From NCBI GenBank assembly GCA_021399435.1, contig JAJTUP010000092.1, forward strand, positions 62,001 through 126,000: a DNA stretch of 64,000 nt. Reading direction: 5' to 3'. Below are positions 42,296-53,640 of the stretch, in pieces. This stretch comes from Diaporthe sp. PMI_573. Its lineage: Eukaryota; Ascomycota; Sordariomycetes; Diaporthales; Diaporthaceae. Position numbers and translations under genes: made by a program. Each line of letters opens with the position of its first letter. The stretch's first letter is position 1. The notes beneath the pieces were generated by a model. It was not told where the DNA came from. It searched no databases and worked only from the letters and a program-made list of their open reading frames with translations.

Positions 42296-44936
42296 TCAGT
42301 CGTCATCGAATATCTGGTACGTGTTCTGCAGGATCGTATCGACCACCTTGGATTGGAAGCCGGAGTCGCTGATGGCGCCGTGGGCGCTACCTCCCATCAA
42401 CGTGGGCCCAAAGACGATGGCCAGGTTCTGAGATGTCATTCGGTTCGCGGCCGAGTTTTCCATGACGCGGTGGAGGTGCAAGGCGACAGCGCGGAGCGTC
42501 GCGTAGTTGGGGTCTGGAAGAGAGTTGATGATGGCGTGAAGGGAGTCACGGCGGACAGTTTCATCATCGTGCTCTGAGAATCCGGGTTAGCCCTGCTGGA
42601 TCGGCGCAGAATACAACTGGAACAACTCACTAGCTGCGTCAATAAACGCAGAATAATGCTCCTTGGTGAGCAATGGGTCGGGCAGGTCCCGGAAAAACTG
42701 CTTCAAGAGTCCAGCCACACTGTTCACGTCGTGGAAGAAATTCTCCGGGTTCCTGAAGTCAAGTTGTGGTGACGTCGTATCTAAAGAGTCACTCAAGTTA
42801 GTAACCCATGTTGACACATTGCCATTACATTCTTGAACTCACCCGTGTCAAACATGCTCTTCATCTTGTTCACTTGTGGCAGAGACCCAGACAATCGGTA
42901 AATTCCTTCCACGTTCAGACCAAAGAGATCAACGGCTTGAATGCACTGGTAGACGACCATGGGAACAGCCAGCCCATCCCGCTCGTACAACCGCCCGAGA
43001 GAGACACCGAAAACAGGCCGTGAGCCCACCGTCCTTGGTGGTGATGAGCCTCGGCCTGGTCCTGGTCCCATCGGGCCTGGGGCGTGCTGTTGCACATGAC
43101 CACTGTCTGCAGAGAATGGTGGCGGCGGGTTAGGATAAGGAGCCGGCTCCTGGAACGGCAGAGCCCCAAGTTGCGGTGGGCCCTGGGACGGCATGCCGGG
43201 CTTTTCGTTGTATCTCGAATTTGAGCTACCTGATAGGAGCATACCCGGGCCGAAAGAGTTTCGGTTGCTGTACTGCGGCTGGGAAGCGGTCGGTCCTGTT
43301 TGATTCAGCATGCTTGCCGAACTAAAGCTGCGCTCATGCTGGTTGGAGGACGAGGTTCCTTGTGTCGGTACAGCTGGCATCGGTGGCATCCCACCCCGCG
43401 ACCAATCCGGCTCCTGGCTGGGCGGCATCTGTTGCTGTTCTTGCGCTGGCTGCTTGACAGGCGATGTAGGTTGGAAAGAATCCTGCCGCGAGTGCCCGCT
43501 GGGCTGGGTTGTTCCCTGGCTCGGGGGCTGAGATCTCGCTGGCTGATATGTTGGTGGGTGAGCTCCTGACATCGTGGGGCCGCCAGACGGCCCTCCAAGA
43601 ACCTTCCAAGAGTCAGCCTTTGCTCCAAGACGCGCTTTCGGGTCGGGACGGGTCAGACTTACAGGATGTCGCTCATATTTGGGCTCCCCCCTACTAGGCG
43701 GAACCTTGCTGTGGTTGGCACATAAATACTCACTCAAATCCCGCTGAGTGTCGACATTGTGGACGATTTCTCGCAGACTCATGGAGTCCGGCCGAGAGGA
43801 CTTGCCATTCTTCAGAGGGCTGACGCTCAAGCCGTTGCTCAGCAGAAGCTTTTCGTTGAAAGATGCTGAGCGATCCATCCATCAGTCAAGCTCTCACTGC
43901 GACACGTGGGCGAAACTCACCAAACTTTTGCATCTGCAAGACCAGGCCTGAGTCGCATTCCCTTACGATATCTTGCAATGCCTTAACGGCCTCGGGCCGT
44001 GTAGTTGTGATCAGCTGGTTGCGCTCCTGTTGATAGGCCTGCACCTTGTTCTTGTAGTCCTGGTCGGCCGCCTGGACTTTGCGCAGCAGCTCCTCCTCAT
44101 GCTGCGCTGCAGACTTGGGGCCTTTGAATCCAAACATCTTGCCACCTTTTTGGCCGTCCCCGGTCCTGACCCGGTCGTACTCTTCCGCCAGCGAGTGGTA
44201 CTTGGCCTGCGACTTTCGCATCTGTGCGTCTACCTCGGCGGCACGGTGCTCTGCGGCGAGTCCGTCCTGCTTCCAGCCTTTCCTTTGTTTCTCGGCAATA
44301 GCTGCGAGCTCGTTGAGGTCTTCGGCCATCTGCAGCAGCGACATGGCGTACTGCATACCGTTCTCCGCGATCCTACTGTGTGTGCCCATCATGCCATCGA
44401 AGGCCTTGGCAAAGCTGCCTCCCAGGTGGTCGGACCGGCGCATGTTGTCGGAAGTCGTCCTGGCCAACCTCTTGAGTCCATTGGCGTTGTCCTCCTCGAT
44501 TGCGGCCCTCTTTTTGAGGAAATTCGCGAATTCCTGTGCAGGACGACAGTGCCCGAGTAAGCCTGTGCAACTTTTCCCGTGGGACTGAGCGTGCCTACCT
44601 TTGCTGATGCGACACTCTGCTTCAGCCTGTTAAGCATGGTAGCAACACCGATCTATATCACCGCCGTCAGCCCTGGGCCGGACCCGTCTCTGTGTGCGCG
44701 ACAAAGTTCACCTCTGATGAAAGCACATCCTGCACCATCCTCTCATCTCCTGACGGTGCGGCCGGCGGAGGTGCGGTCGTCGCGGGAGCTGAGTCACCGG
44801 GCAAGGAGCCGGGGCCGTTGGAATGGTTTTCGCCATTCTCGGGCAGGGTGAAGCCGCCGCCTAGAGACATGGTGCTGTCTGCTCGTTCGCGGCCGATTTG
44901 TGGTAGGAAGTCGGAGGAGGCATTGGCGTCGGCCAT
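42296..44936 (-). CDS. F-BAR/RhoGAP protein, Rgd1-like
   Basis: Six exons: 44936-44712, 44652-44599, 44533-43921, 43865-42843, 42780-42631 and 42573-42296. All five introns (55-65 bp) have GTGAGT-, GTGAAC- or GTAGGC-type donors and YAG acceptors, and together they give exactly 781 codons. The N-terminal FCH/F-BAR part (about 75-300) is helical and charged: [20 protein letters not shown] is a standard FCH start. A Pro/Gln/Ser-rich linker (about 330-570) follows. The RhoGAP domain begins at [13 protein letters not shown] (about 580); the arginine finger is Arg621 in GIYRLSGS, and [12 protein letters not shown] closes the domain. Rgd1-type proteins bind membranes and switch off Rho GTPases in polarity and wall integrity. 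Intact. Confidence 0.92.
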
Positions 44937-45255
44937 GTTGGCGGGACGGGGGGGCGTCTGGGGGGCTATAACTGCGGGCAGGCAGGCAGTCGGCTCGATA
45001 GGTGATATTGGTTTGAAGATCAGTTAAGCCAAGTGGCAGCCCCTGGCCGAGTCTACACCCTGCAGGATCGCTGGTTCGGATCAATGAACTAATGGCGCAC
45101 CAGGGTGCGACCCCGTAGATTCCAGATCGGGGCCGTGAGCTCACGACCTCGACCGCGGTCGCCCTGCGGGGAGTAGCGCAGTGGGTTCTGACACGGAGTC
45201 CGGACCAAAAAAGAAAAACAGATTACAATGGGCAAGGCTCGCTGTGGTTCGCTGT

Positions 45256-45345
45256 CGCTGGCAGGGCAGGGCAGTACGGGACAGGGCACTGTCAGGGCAG
45301 GGCAGGGCAGGACACGGCAGGACAGGACACGGCAGAAACAGCGAC
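45256..45345. repeat. GGCAG/GGACA-rich simple repeat
   Basis: Irregular array of GGCAGGGCAG and GGACACGGCAG words about 90 bp long. Seen directly; no function known. Confidence 0.6.
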
Positions 45346-45817
45346 TGAGCTGAGGGCGGAGGGTGCGTGGCAAGGGTTGAAACGGCGGGTTTTATGCGCT
45401 CGGGGCGGAATGGCTGCGACGGCCCACACAGGTCTGTGGGATGCGACGAGATGTAGTCCAGGATGTTGCCGGTAGTCGCGGAGGCTTCGTCTGATCGCCT
45501 CGGCCAATGGCGCCAGGAAGCAACGGTCGATCAGTGCTCGGATGACACTGGGCGACCCGGTCAATTGGGCGTGATCTCCAGTCAGGACCGCGTCCAAAGG
45601 GCAGGCGTTGGGGCAGTGTATGTGCAGAGCGAGAGGACAGCACGTCGAGTGTACGAGTGTGGTGTTGACGGCAAAAACCGCAGAGACAAGAGACTCCTGA
45701 GCAGCTTGGGCTGGTTGATGGCGATATGCATGCAAGGCGTGGCAGAATGTGGCTCAGCAACCTAGCGGCAGCGAACCGGAAGTGAATCGTTTGCCCAAGG
45801 TGGAGCACACAGCATCT

Positions 45818-45858
45818 ACCTACCTAGGTACGGGTAGGTAGGCAGGTAGGTAGGTAGC
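45818..45858. repeat. CCTA/TAGG tetranucleotide repeat with central palindrome
   Basis: CTACCTACCTAGGTA followed by GGTAGGTAGGCAGGTAGG. The palindromic word CCTAGGTA recurs at about 11563 and 47230. Such words are frequent in noncoding DNA of Sordariomycetes, in my recollection. Confidence 0.6.
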
Positions 45859-46549
45859 TTGACCACAGTGAGCCGAACAATGGACGGGGGCAGGGGTTCA
45901 GGCGGGCCACACCTCTGGCAGCCCATCCAACGTCATGCCATGCGCGTGCCATCCCAATGTCACACCTGCAAGTACCTATCTATACTATCACAGCTGTTAT
46001 TATGCAGCACATGCAAAGGTTCAACAGCATTCCGGGAAACCAGAACCTCTCAGTCCCTCGAGCTAAAGGTGCCCGCCCCGCCCGCCCGCCAAACATCCCA
46101 CCTGCGAACAACAGGCTTCGGCTACCTGGGCCGCAACACGAAAGCAGCCCGCACCATGCGATGAAGCTCAGAGCTAAATTCCGCCCCCACTCCAACGTGC
46201 CGTGAAAGAAAGCTCAGAACACATTTATAGTGCCACCACCTTGGAGACGGGCACACTTACCCCAGACGCCCAGCCCGTCGTCCTTCACAGTAGCACCCGC
46301 GCCCAGGCGAGCCCGCTTAATGTTTCGCCGCCCCTCGTCACGAGCCCCTTGCTACGTGATGGATCGTCCCATGTTGGTGCCGTCACCCATTGCCGCAAGT
46401 AGTCAAACCACGGAACGACACACGAGCCGGCGCCCAACGGCTTGGGCCAGCACCAAAGTTCCCGAAGCTTCAACGCTAGAAGGCCGTTTCAGCTAAGAAC
46501 ACGGTCCTTAATCACGGCACCCGTTTCGTCACAACGTGGGTCAGCTAGG

Positions 46550-46615
46550 CTCTCGTCTGGCTTTCGTCTGGCTTTCGTCTGGCTTTCGTCTGGCTTTCGT
46601 CTGGCTTTCGTCTGG
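46550..46615. repeat. 11-bp minisatellite, six units
   Basis: Unit CTTTCGTCTGG, five exact copies (46561-46615) preceded by one variant (CTCTCGTCTGG). Open on both strands only because the unit length permits it. Confidence 0.9.
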
Positions 46616-47494
46616 CTGTCGTTACTTGTTGCTCGGCGGCTGTTCCAACGGGATGCGGACTTTGTATTCAACTCTCTGCCGTCGAGCCAACCGTGCGAGC
46701 GTACCACTCGTACTCTGGTCCACCACGCCGTTTTCTTTCATCATGGCCTTCCTCGCCCGTCTCTTTGCCTGCAACTCTGCTGCTTAACAGTCATTGCGGA
46801 ACTAGGAGGTGGCTACATATTGCTCTATTTGTCACTCTCGTGCTATCTATCCCTCGCTACATCGCGTGCCGGGAAATGCCATTTCCAGGTGCCAAGTCTA
46901 TCCACGTTGTGGAGAACCATGGATTCATGGACAAGGAACTTGAAGGAAGTGCCTAGGCGAGCTCGGGATGCCCCCATTTGCTTCCCGGTGCCACGCTCAT
47001 ATGTGGAAACAAAGTTATTGATGTGACCTTCATCCTGTAGCGTGGCGCACAGTTATAGTTGGGCGACGTTTGACAAAACCAGTGAAAACTAGATATGCAA
47101 ACAGACTTGTCGACATCCCATCTGTTCCCAATAGCTCGCACATCTATATTTGGCAGCGTAAATATGGCACTCTTAAAACGTTTTTTCTACAACGACACCG
47201 ATGCCGTCTCAAATTGTGGCTGAACCTACCTAGGTAAGCTCCGTGATGGTGCTGGGTTCCCTTGCAGCACTCGGTCATGTTCTGTACGAAAGTGTTCCAT
47301 CTCCTGAGCTGCGGTCTAGAAACATAGTCCACTCCGGATTTTTGTTTCGCAAGAGCCAAGGTGAAGAACATGGCATCAAAGTGTACGACGGCGTCATTAG
47401 AAACCACATGTAGTAGTAATAGCACCTTTTATTTTATATATTCCGAGTTCCGTCCTGTTCCTTTCTCATCACTTCCCGCTTGATCTCGTTAAAT

Positions 47495-48833
47495 CTAGAT
47501 GTAGCCCTTCAGTACGGCAGCCTCAGCGTTCAATATCGAGGAGCCAGCAGCTCCGATGACGGCTGCGGGGACGTGTCAGCGTCGACCACTTGTATGCGAG
47601 GAATGGCAGGGGATTGCTGGTAGGGACTCACTGTTATGGCTCAGTGCCGTAAATTTGAGATCAAAGATACCGCTCTCATCCTCCCTCACGCGGCCCACAC
47701 TGACAGTGTAGCCCCTAGACAGCTCACGATCCAGCCTCGGCTGCGGGCGGTCAGGCTGGTCGTCGCCAAACACCTTGATGCTCGGCCGCGGCGCCGAGGG
47801 GCACCCGAGCTTCTCAACGTCGCTCACGTAGCCGCTAAGCGCCTCACGAACCTCCTCCGCGCTGGGCGCCGGCCGCTTGGCGAAGCGCAGCGACACGCAC
47901 GCGGTATGGCCGTCGAGGACGGGCACTCGGTTGCACGTGGCGGAGACCTTGAGGCCCTTGAGCTCCTCGAAGGCGGTCGCGTCGGCATTGATTCCGCCCA
48001 GGATCTTCTGCGCCTCCGTCTCCAGCTTGTCCTCCTCTCCCGAGATGAAGGGCACCACGTTGTCAATAACGTCCATGGAGCTCACGCCGGGGTAGCCCGC
48101 GCCGCTAACGGCCTGCATGGTGACGACGGAGACGGTATCGATGGGGCCGAAGCGAGCCTGCATGGCGGCGAAGGGGATGACGAGGCCAATTACGGCGCAG
48201 TTGCTGTTGCAGACGAGGAAGCCCTTCTCGAGGTTGTGCTGCCTGCGCTGGTGGGGGATGAGGGAGAGGTGCGACAGGTTGACAGTGGGGACCACGAGGG
48301 GCACGAGGGGGTCGCGGCGGTAGTTCTTTGCATTGGAGAAGACAGCGAGATTGGCCTTGAGGAAGTCCATCTCTGTTGTTGGGACATGCCCGGCTTGGTC
48401 AGCGTGTGCTTCAGGCGGGTTGTACGGACGGACGCTGAGGGAGGGGCGCGAGGGCTCTGCGTACCGACTTCCCCTGCTATGTTGGAGTCCAGGCCACTGA
48501 ATACGATGTCACAGTCTTTGAACTCGGTCGACTTGCACTCCTTGACGACCAGGTCGCCGACGTCCCCCATTGGGGTGGACTGCTTCCACTTGACGGCATC
48601 ACGGTATTTCTTGCCTGCGGACTGGGGTGATGCGCCGACGGCGACAAGCTTGAGAAACGGGTGATTTTGCAGGAGGAGGATGAAGCGCTGGCCAACCGAG
48701 CCAGTTGCACCCAGGACGCCTGGTGTCAAGGGCGAGTTAGCTGAGCATTGTTCTTTGAGAATCGAAGTAGGGGTGACGCAATGTCGGCTGAGAGGGACGA
48801 ACCACACTTCTTTTCCGGGAATTGTGTTGCCAT
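47495..48833 (-). CDS. HOM2: Aspartate-semialdehyde dehydrogenase
   Basis: Exons are 48833-48803, 48719-48465, 48372-47632 and 47562-47495, giving 364 residues, the usual fungal length. The start [20 protein letters not shown] emerges only when the first intron (83 bp, donor GTTCGT) is removed and gives the NADP-binding glycine loop at the N-terminus. [11 protein letters not shown] and [12 protein letters not shown] carry the active-site Cys; the latter part contains [14 protein letters not shown] and [16 protein letters not shown]. The last exon completes [20 protein letters not shown]. The enzyme reduces beta-aspartyl phosphate to aspartate semialdehyde, the branch point to threonine, methionine and isoleucine, in cytosol. 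A 342-codon open frame on the opposite strand (47636-48664) is a codon-bias artefact. Intact core gene. Confidence 0.95.
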
Positions 48834-49468
48834 GGTCTCTCGTATTCACCAAATATTTAGTAAGCAAGAGAGCAAAGACGTCTCAACTGAACAATTGGCT
48901 TGTATTGAGAAGGCTGTGAAGGTGGCGTGTACGCAGTTGAGAACAGTCCTGGACAGTCATACCATCAAAATAAAAAGAACCCCGCTATCGGAGGGGCATT
49001 TGGGCGGCGGCTTCAAGCTTCAAGCTGCAAGCTGCATTCCCCCCCCCCCCATGGCTCCAGGGATCTAGCCCTGTGACCCTTGGCGCTCTGCGGCTCTAAT
49101 TTGACGTCAGCACGTATGGCCACCAATACAAACAAGGTCTAGCTTTTCTTCTGATAGCACTTACAAGCAGCATAAGGGAGGCAAGAAAACTCAACCAGTT
49201 ATTCACTATATGTCTTTAGTCTTTAGATCCTAAGAAATAGGGCTATAAAAGCTTAGGTATAAAGAGCCTAGCTTGTAAATAAACTAGCAAAAAAAAATAG
49301 TATTTTTAATAACTAAATTAGCTTTAAATAATATAGAAATATAAGCAACCTATATTAGCCATAAAAAGAGTTAAGTAACTTGTAAAATATAGAGCATCTT
49401 ACTATAAAAAGAACAGAAAGAAGGGCTAGTGAGGACTATATTAAGGTAGTGTGAAAAGGCAAAAGACA
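48834..49468. repeat. Promoter of aspartate-semialdehyde dehydrogenase, then AT-rich tract
   Basis: 48834-49160 is normal composition, with a C-run at about 49039. 49170-49440 is AT-rich with many AAATA and TATAA words. The tract resumes at 49555-49690 on the other side of the tRNA gene, so the tRNA is the only GC-rich island in it. Probable RIP-mutated or ancient repeat sequence. Confidence 0.5.
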
Positions 49469-49539
49469 TGCGCCAGCCCGGAGTCGAACCGGGGGCCCAT
49501 CGATGGCAACGATGGATTTTACCGCTAAACCACTGGCGC
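49469..49539 (-). tRNA. tRNA-Gly (anticodon GCC)
   Basis: 71 nt on the minus strand with no intron. The acceptor arm GCGCCAG pairs with CTGGCGC, discriminator A. The D arm contains TGGTTTAGCGG (A box). The anticodon stem CATCG/CGATG encloses the loop TTGCCAT with GCC. The T arm CCCGG-TTCGACT-CCGGG contains the B box GGTTCGACTCC. T4 runs follow downstream as Pol III terminators. CCA is not encoded, as in eukaryotic nuclear genes. Confidence 0.96.
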
Positions 49540-49704
49540 CTTGTTGAAATTTATAAAAACATAGTATACATTAAGATTATTTTACAAAAGCCTAGACTTA
49601 ATAAGAGATTAAACTACTAGATCTATATAGATATAGTATAGATTAGAGAGTAATTATAGTTAAGACTAGTAAGTTGTAATGAATATATTTTAATCGGTAG
49701 AAGG

Positions 49705-50033
49705 TGTTGGTTGGGCACGTAAACGAGTAATTACTCGAAGGGGTTACCGAAGTGGCTACTTGATAGCTTCAATTCGGTGGGTCTGTCGTGTGTTGCTTCT
49801 GGCTGACCCCTTCGTGGGCGGCGAAGCGCCCAAGTAGGGTGCAGCCAGAAGGCTGACTAATCTAAGGTGTGCACGGGCCAGTGGTAGGTCCAAGCGTCCT
49901 TGCTGCCAGTGGCTGCCTGAGATGACTAAGCAGCCATCCGCAGCCAGCCAGCCAGAAGTGGCCAGCTGCAGCGGTCCGCTTCGGACCGACACCTTCGGCT
50001 ATCGCTATCGCTATTGCTATCACCCATTCCACA
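49705..50033 (+). mobile_element. Solo LTR, 329 bp, with 5-bp target duplication GAAGG
   Basis: Begins TGTTGGTTGGGCAC and ends CACCCATTCCACA (TG...CA). It is flanked by GAAGG at 49700-49704 and again at 50034-50038. It matches the element at 62479-62810 over its whole length, in opposite orientation, with the first 80 or so bases identical by eye. It is GC-rich and not RIP-like, in contrast to the AT-rich flanks. No primer-binding site, polypurine tract or internal coding region adjoins it, so it is a solo LTR left by recombination of a Ty1/copia- or Ty3/gypsy-type element. It lies 166 bp upstream of the tRNA-Gly 5' end. Confidence 0.9.
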
Positions 50034-50323
50034 GAAGGGATATTAAAGGGTATAAGGTCATGGGGAAAGTTTGAGGTGTCGTTAAAGGAGGACTATGAGT
50101 AAACATATAACCCCATTATTGACCTTGTGTACGAGCTTAGGGAAGAGCAGTCGGAAGGCTGAGCAGACAGCAGACAGACCAATAAACAGTTGATAAAAAA
50201 ACACAGTGCTGCCGAAGCCACATTTTAGCTAGATACGCCGTTGTCCTGGTTTCGAGCTGGCGTAGAATAGGATGAGAACCTCTTGTGCCACCATGCCTCT
50301 AGCTCGTCACTCTGATATTGTAA

Positions 50324-51652
50324 ATGCCCCCGACGCCCAATCATTCGCTGTCGGAGTCCCTGTGCTCGACATCATGCTGTGCATGTGCTTCGTCGGGCAT
50401 GCTCTGGTCATCTCCGTCTTCTGACAATATGAGAAAGGTTGTTAGCTTGTGTGCCTGCATACTCACCATAACTTTGAGAAACACGGGTAGAGACCTTGGT
50501 GGACGCCATTATGGTGACCATTATGGTAAATTTGAGGTTGCTCATTGTTGTCATACACGAGATGGACAGCGTTGGGTAGCTTTTATATACACTGCAAAGA
50601 ATTTCGAATTGCTGATTCTAGAATTTGATCCAAGAAGCTACAAGTACCAAACGCAGGTCGAAAGCTATCTGGGCAGACTGGAGGAAGAGAGACTCGAAAA
50701 AGAGATAAAGACCAATGATGCCCTAAGCGCGGAGCTGCTCAAGCAGCTGCGCGATGTCGACGAGGGACATGACCCCTGCCCGCTGGAGTCCGTGGACGAG
50801 GCGGATCTGAAGAAGAAGAAGGAGACATATGACTCGGATAGCGACGATGACAGTGATGATGCTTCTTCCACGAAGGCCGAGTCAGCAGCGGCGGCGGCGG
50901 CGGCGGAGGGCACCCCGCTACAGGCGGAAGGCCCACGGCCGCAGCTTCAGCCCAACGCCTGATTGACTTCTTCCGAAGCAAACCTCACGTGAAGCGAAAG
51001 GCCTGTGAGGATTTCTGCAAGAGAGAATATCGCGGCGACAATATGGCCAGCCCGTACAAGGGCAACAAGATCAGCCCGTACGAGGTGGGGCCGGACTGGA
51101 AGTGGCTGTGTGGCATCCAGCGGCCGCCCGGCGTCCCAGCATACCCCTCCGAGTTCCAGTTCGACGGAAGCTACATGGTTCAGGTCGGGGCTGAGATCGG
51201 GGAGGGATTGGGTGTTGCCGAATCTATGGCATGACCCTGTCCTACTTCACCTTCGAAGATCTGGACAAGACCCCGATTACACCTACGTGGATTTGCTGCC
51301 CGAACATCGGCAGCTGTTTGTGTGGCGGATCGACTATCCTGCGGGACAGCCGTTCTCGACCGACGCGACCTATTTCGGCCTGCGAAGGAACCGTAAGGGG
51401 TACGCCAACGTCCTGCGGGATTTTATCGACTTGGTCGCAGCGCCGTTGGCATCGGGATCGAAAGGCCGCCGCCGCCGCCGCAGCATTAATGTGCAGAAGC
51501 TGCAGGACTGGCCCAAGGCACTGCACAACCCGCGCATCGACGCAGATAACATCACCGTGCGGTCCGACTATTCGGGCGTCATCGGCCTACTGCTCTGGTC
51601 GACACCGTCGGTTGGGTTTGCTCACTCTGGTGCTTTTCGCTCCGGTTTGTGA
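50324..51652 (+). pseudogene. Frameshifted hypothetical gene
   Basis: Coding-like peptide segments follow one another in three frames: FEVAHCCHTRDGQRWVAFIY to AELLKQLRDVDEG (to about 50960), RLIDFFRSKPHVKRKACEDF to YPSEFQFDGSYMVQVGAEIG (to about 51230), SYFTFEDLDK, and then DYTYVDLLPEHRQLFVWRID to PKALHNPRIDADNI. Each is well composed and ends where the next begins, so one gene with at least three frame breaks is likely, rather than introns (no suitable donors and acceptors were found). An acidic Ser/Ala-rich linker lies near 50810-50920. No family is recognised. Confidence 0.45.
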
Positions 51653-52140
51653 CCTTGTCCTTGCTGATACCCTGTCGGCTGGTGCTGCTGCGGAATGTGA
51701 TGTCCTCCTGCTTTTTGGTCGTGGTGGCTGCCACAACTGTGTTGCAATGAGACTGAATCGAGACTGAAAGGGCTTAAAAGGGGACCTTTGTCGGTACCAA
51801 AGTATTGATTAACCTGGTATGCTTCGTCCGTGAATGGACGTGGGTTATCCCATGATACTAGAGGCGCTGTCGAACCCGGCTGATTGAACTGGCTGAAATC
51901 GTCTTTCGATGAAGCTGGATCGTGATTAGGAGGGCTAAAGATGAACCGACTGAGGGAAATGGGAGACTGTTCTGGATATAGATCTCTGGGGAAGTCGGTC
52001 CCACACTATTGCGGTAGCGCATGACAGGTAGCTGGTTCACCCGGTCTACCATCGAAGTCTATGCTATGGTTCGCGGACCCGCTTTCCCCGAATAAGCACA
52101 GGAAACAGCTGATGCAATAAATCGAGGCCACTTTTCTTGT
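51653..52140. other. No gene; spacer
   Basis: About 490 bases between the frameshifted gene and the 3' end of the HNH gene. Nothing is recognised. Confidence 0.4.
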
Positions 52141-53640
52141 TCACGTGGACCTCAGTCGTTTCCTCAAAGGTGAAGGTGAAAGTGAATGCAAACGCTTCTC
52201 CGCATCGTGGGCATGAGACCCGGATTTGAGTCCATCGCGTCTGTCATCAATAACCACAGGGAAAGGTTCCCCCTTGACGGTCCAGCTCGTGCTGCCACCC
52301 CATGCCAGACCGTCGTCGTCAGGCGAGTATGGAGACTCAGTAAGGCCAGGTATTCTTTTCCCGTGCCGCGTACGTTTGAGAGAGCGGCCCCGGGGTGCAT
52401 CCTCCTCGTCTGCCGTGTCTGTCTCGCCATAGGTCGAAGCCCAGCCTCCGTCGTCTTGTTCGCTGCTGCTGCTGCTGCCGCGTTCTTGATTGCTGCTGCT
52501 GCGGGTACGCTTTGACCCTTGTGAACTCTGTGAGGTTGTACGTTGTTTTGTAAAGCTTCTGCTGGGCTTCCTGAATTGGTGGTCGGGGGATGTCGGATTC
52601 CCCTTGGTGATGTACTGTATGGGTACTGCCTCCATGTCTAACTGGATACACCTCCGTTGCCAACCGTCATACTTGAAAAAAGTACATATGTGGAAGATGG
52701 CGTGGGCGAAATTGGCGAAGATGTACTCGGGTGTGACACCTTGGAGTGGTTCGAGGGAGCGCAGGTGGTAGAGGTCGAGGAGTTCGTGACCAGCGTCAGG
52801 TTTGAGCACGTAAGAGACGAGAGCGACCTGAATGGATGTGTCGGTAGGGTCTTCTTCTGGCCGTGTTTGCGACTGTGGCTGCGGCCCTGAGTAGGTAGCG
52901 ACCCCGGTGATGTCAACGTCATTGCTGGCGCTTCGGTAGGGACGAGGGACGAAGACCAGATGTCCTTGGTCGGCGATACTATGAATGTCTTTGGTCATCT
53001 GGAACTTGTTGAATGGTTGGTTGACCCAGTTGATGTTATCCTGGCCAACCTGATTTTGAAACCTATCCATCGAGTTCCTGTCGAACCAGAGTGACTGGGC
53101 CAAGGGGATCAAGTGTGCAGCCTCCAGGGCCATTTGTCGACCGGTGACCACACAGCGCCGTGGCAGAGGCTGTGTGGATCGTGAAGGGGGGATCGTGAAC
53201 GACCGCCAGTATGATGGAAGGGTATCAGGAAACTGCCATGATTCGAAATCGGCCACGATGGGATATTTTGGATCGGACCGATATGCGGGATGATGGAAGT
53301 AGTAGCGGCTGTTGACTAGGATGCACTCAGGGTGATCAGAGACCCGGGGCCCATCAGCCTCGTTGGCAGTCAGATACCCATCCCAGGCGTTGTTGGCAAG
53401 AATGGCGCACGCGATCCGAGCGGTGTCGTGGTGGACACCGAATCTTTTGGTGGGCGTCGGCGCTGCGGCGTCCGGCTCGATCGCAGAGAGTCGAAAGAGG
53501 ATGTTGTGAGGGTAGTCATAACCAGGATGACAGAACTCGATGGCCCGGTGGTCGCGTTGCGCATGCTTTTCTTCTCGCTCTTTCCAAGATGGCGTTCCTG
53601 CAACTCGTACGGAAGACAGCACGGTGCACTGTGATTCCAT
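52141..53640 (-). CDS. Fungal HNH-nuclease-domain protein, 499 aa
   Basis: The ATG at 53640 (MESQCTVLSSVRVAGTPSWK) is the first ATG in the frame. The central HNH_2-type domain starts at RRCVVTGRQMALEAAHLIPL (Cys, then the AAH pair of the first half) and continues NINWVNQPFNKFQMTKDIHS with the Asn and the second His of the site. Thus the Cys, His and Asn/His expected of the fold are present. The last 150 residues are disordered, Ser/Arg/Asp-rich, with basic clusters (KRTRHGKR). These proteins are widespread and multi-copy in filamentous fungi with unknown targets. The frame is intact. Confidence 0.82.
   Translation of the reverse strand: MESQCTVLSSVRVAGTPSWKEREEKHAQRDHRAIEFCHPGYDYPHNILFRLSAIEPDAAAPTPTKRFGVHHDTARIACAILANNAWDGYLTANEADGPRVSDHPECILVNSRYYFHHPAYRSDPKYPIVADFESWQFPDTLPSYWRSFTIPPSRSTQPLPRRCVVTGRQMALEAAHLIPLAQSLWFDRNSMDRFQNQVGQDNINWVNQPFNKFQMTKDIHSIADQGHLVFVPRPYRSASNDVDITGVATYSGPQPQSQTRPEEDPTDTSIQVALVSYVLKPDAGHELLDLYHLRSLEPLQGVTPEYIFANFAHAIFHICTFFKYDGWQRRCIQLDMEAVPIQYITKGNPTSPDHQFRKPSRSFTKQRTTSQSSQGSKRTRSSSNQERGSSSSSEQDDGGWASTYGETDTADEEDAPRGRSLKRTRHGKRIPGLTESPYSPDDDGLAWGGSTSWTVKGEPFPVVIDDRRDGLKSGSHAHDAEKRLHSLSPSPLRKRLRST

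Larger units (their letters stand above)
44937..47494. other. Long intergenic region with simple repeats, no gene
   Basis: About 2.6 kb between the RhoGAP gene and aspartate-semialdehyde dehydrogenase. It holds the RhoGAP promoter, a GGCAG-rich array, a CCTA/TAGG array and an 11-bp minisatellite (listed separately). Frames of 100-190 codons on both strands are motif-free, and those over the arrays reflect the repeats. Confidence 0.5.

Noticed and set aside
47636..48664. 342-codon open frame on the plus strand
   Set aside because: It lies exactly opposite aspartate-semialdehyde dehydrogenase, whose exons, introns and motifs are unambiguous. The frame is open because of GC3 bias.
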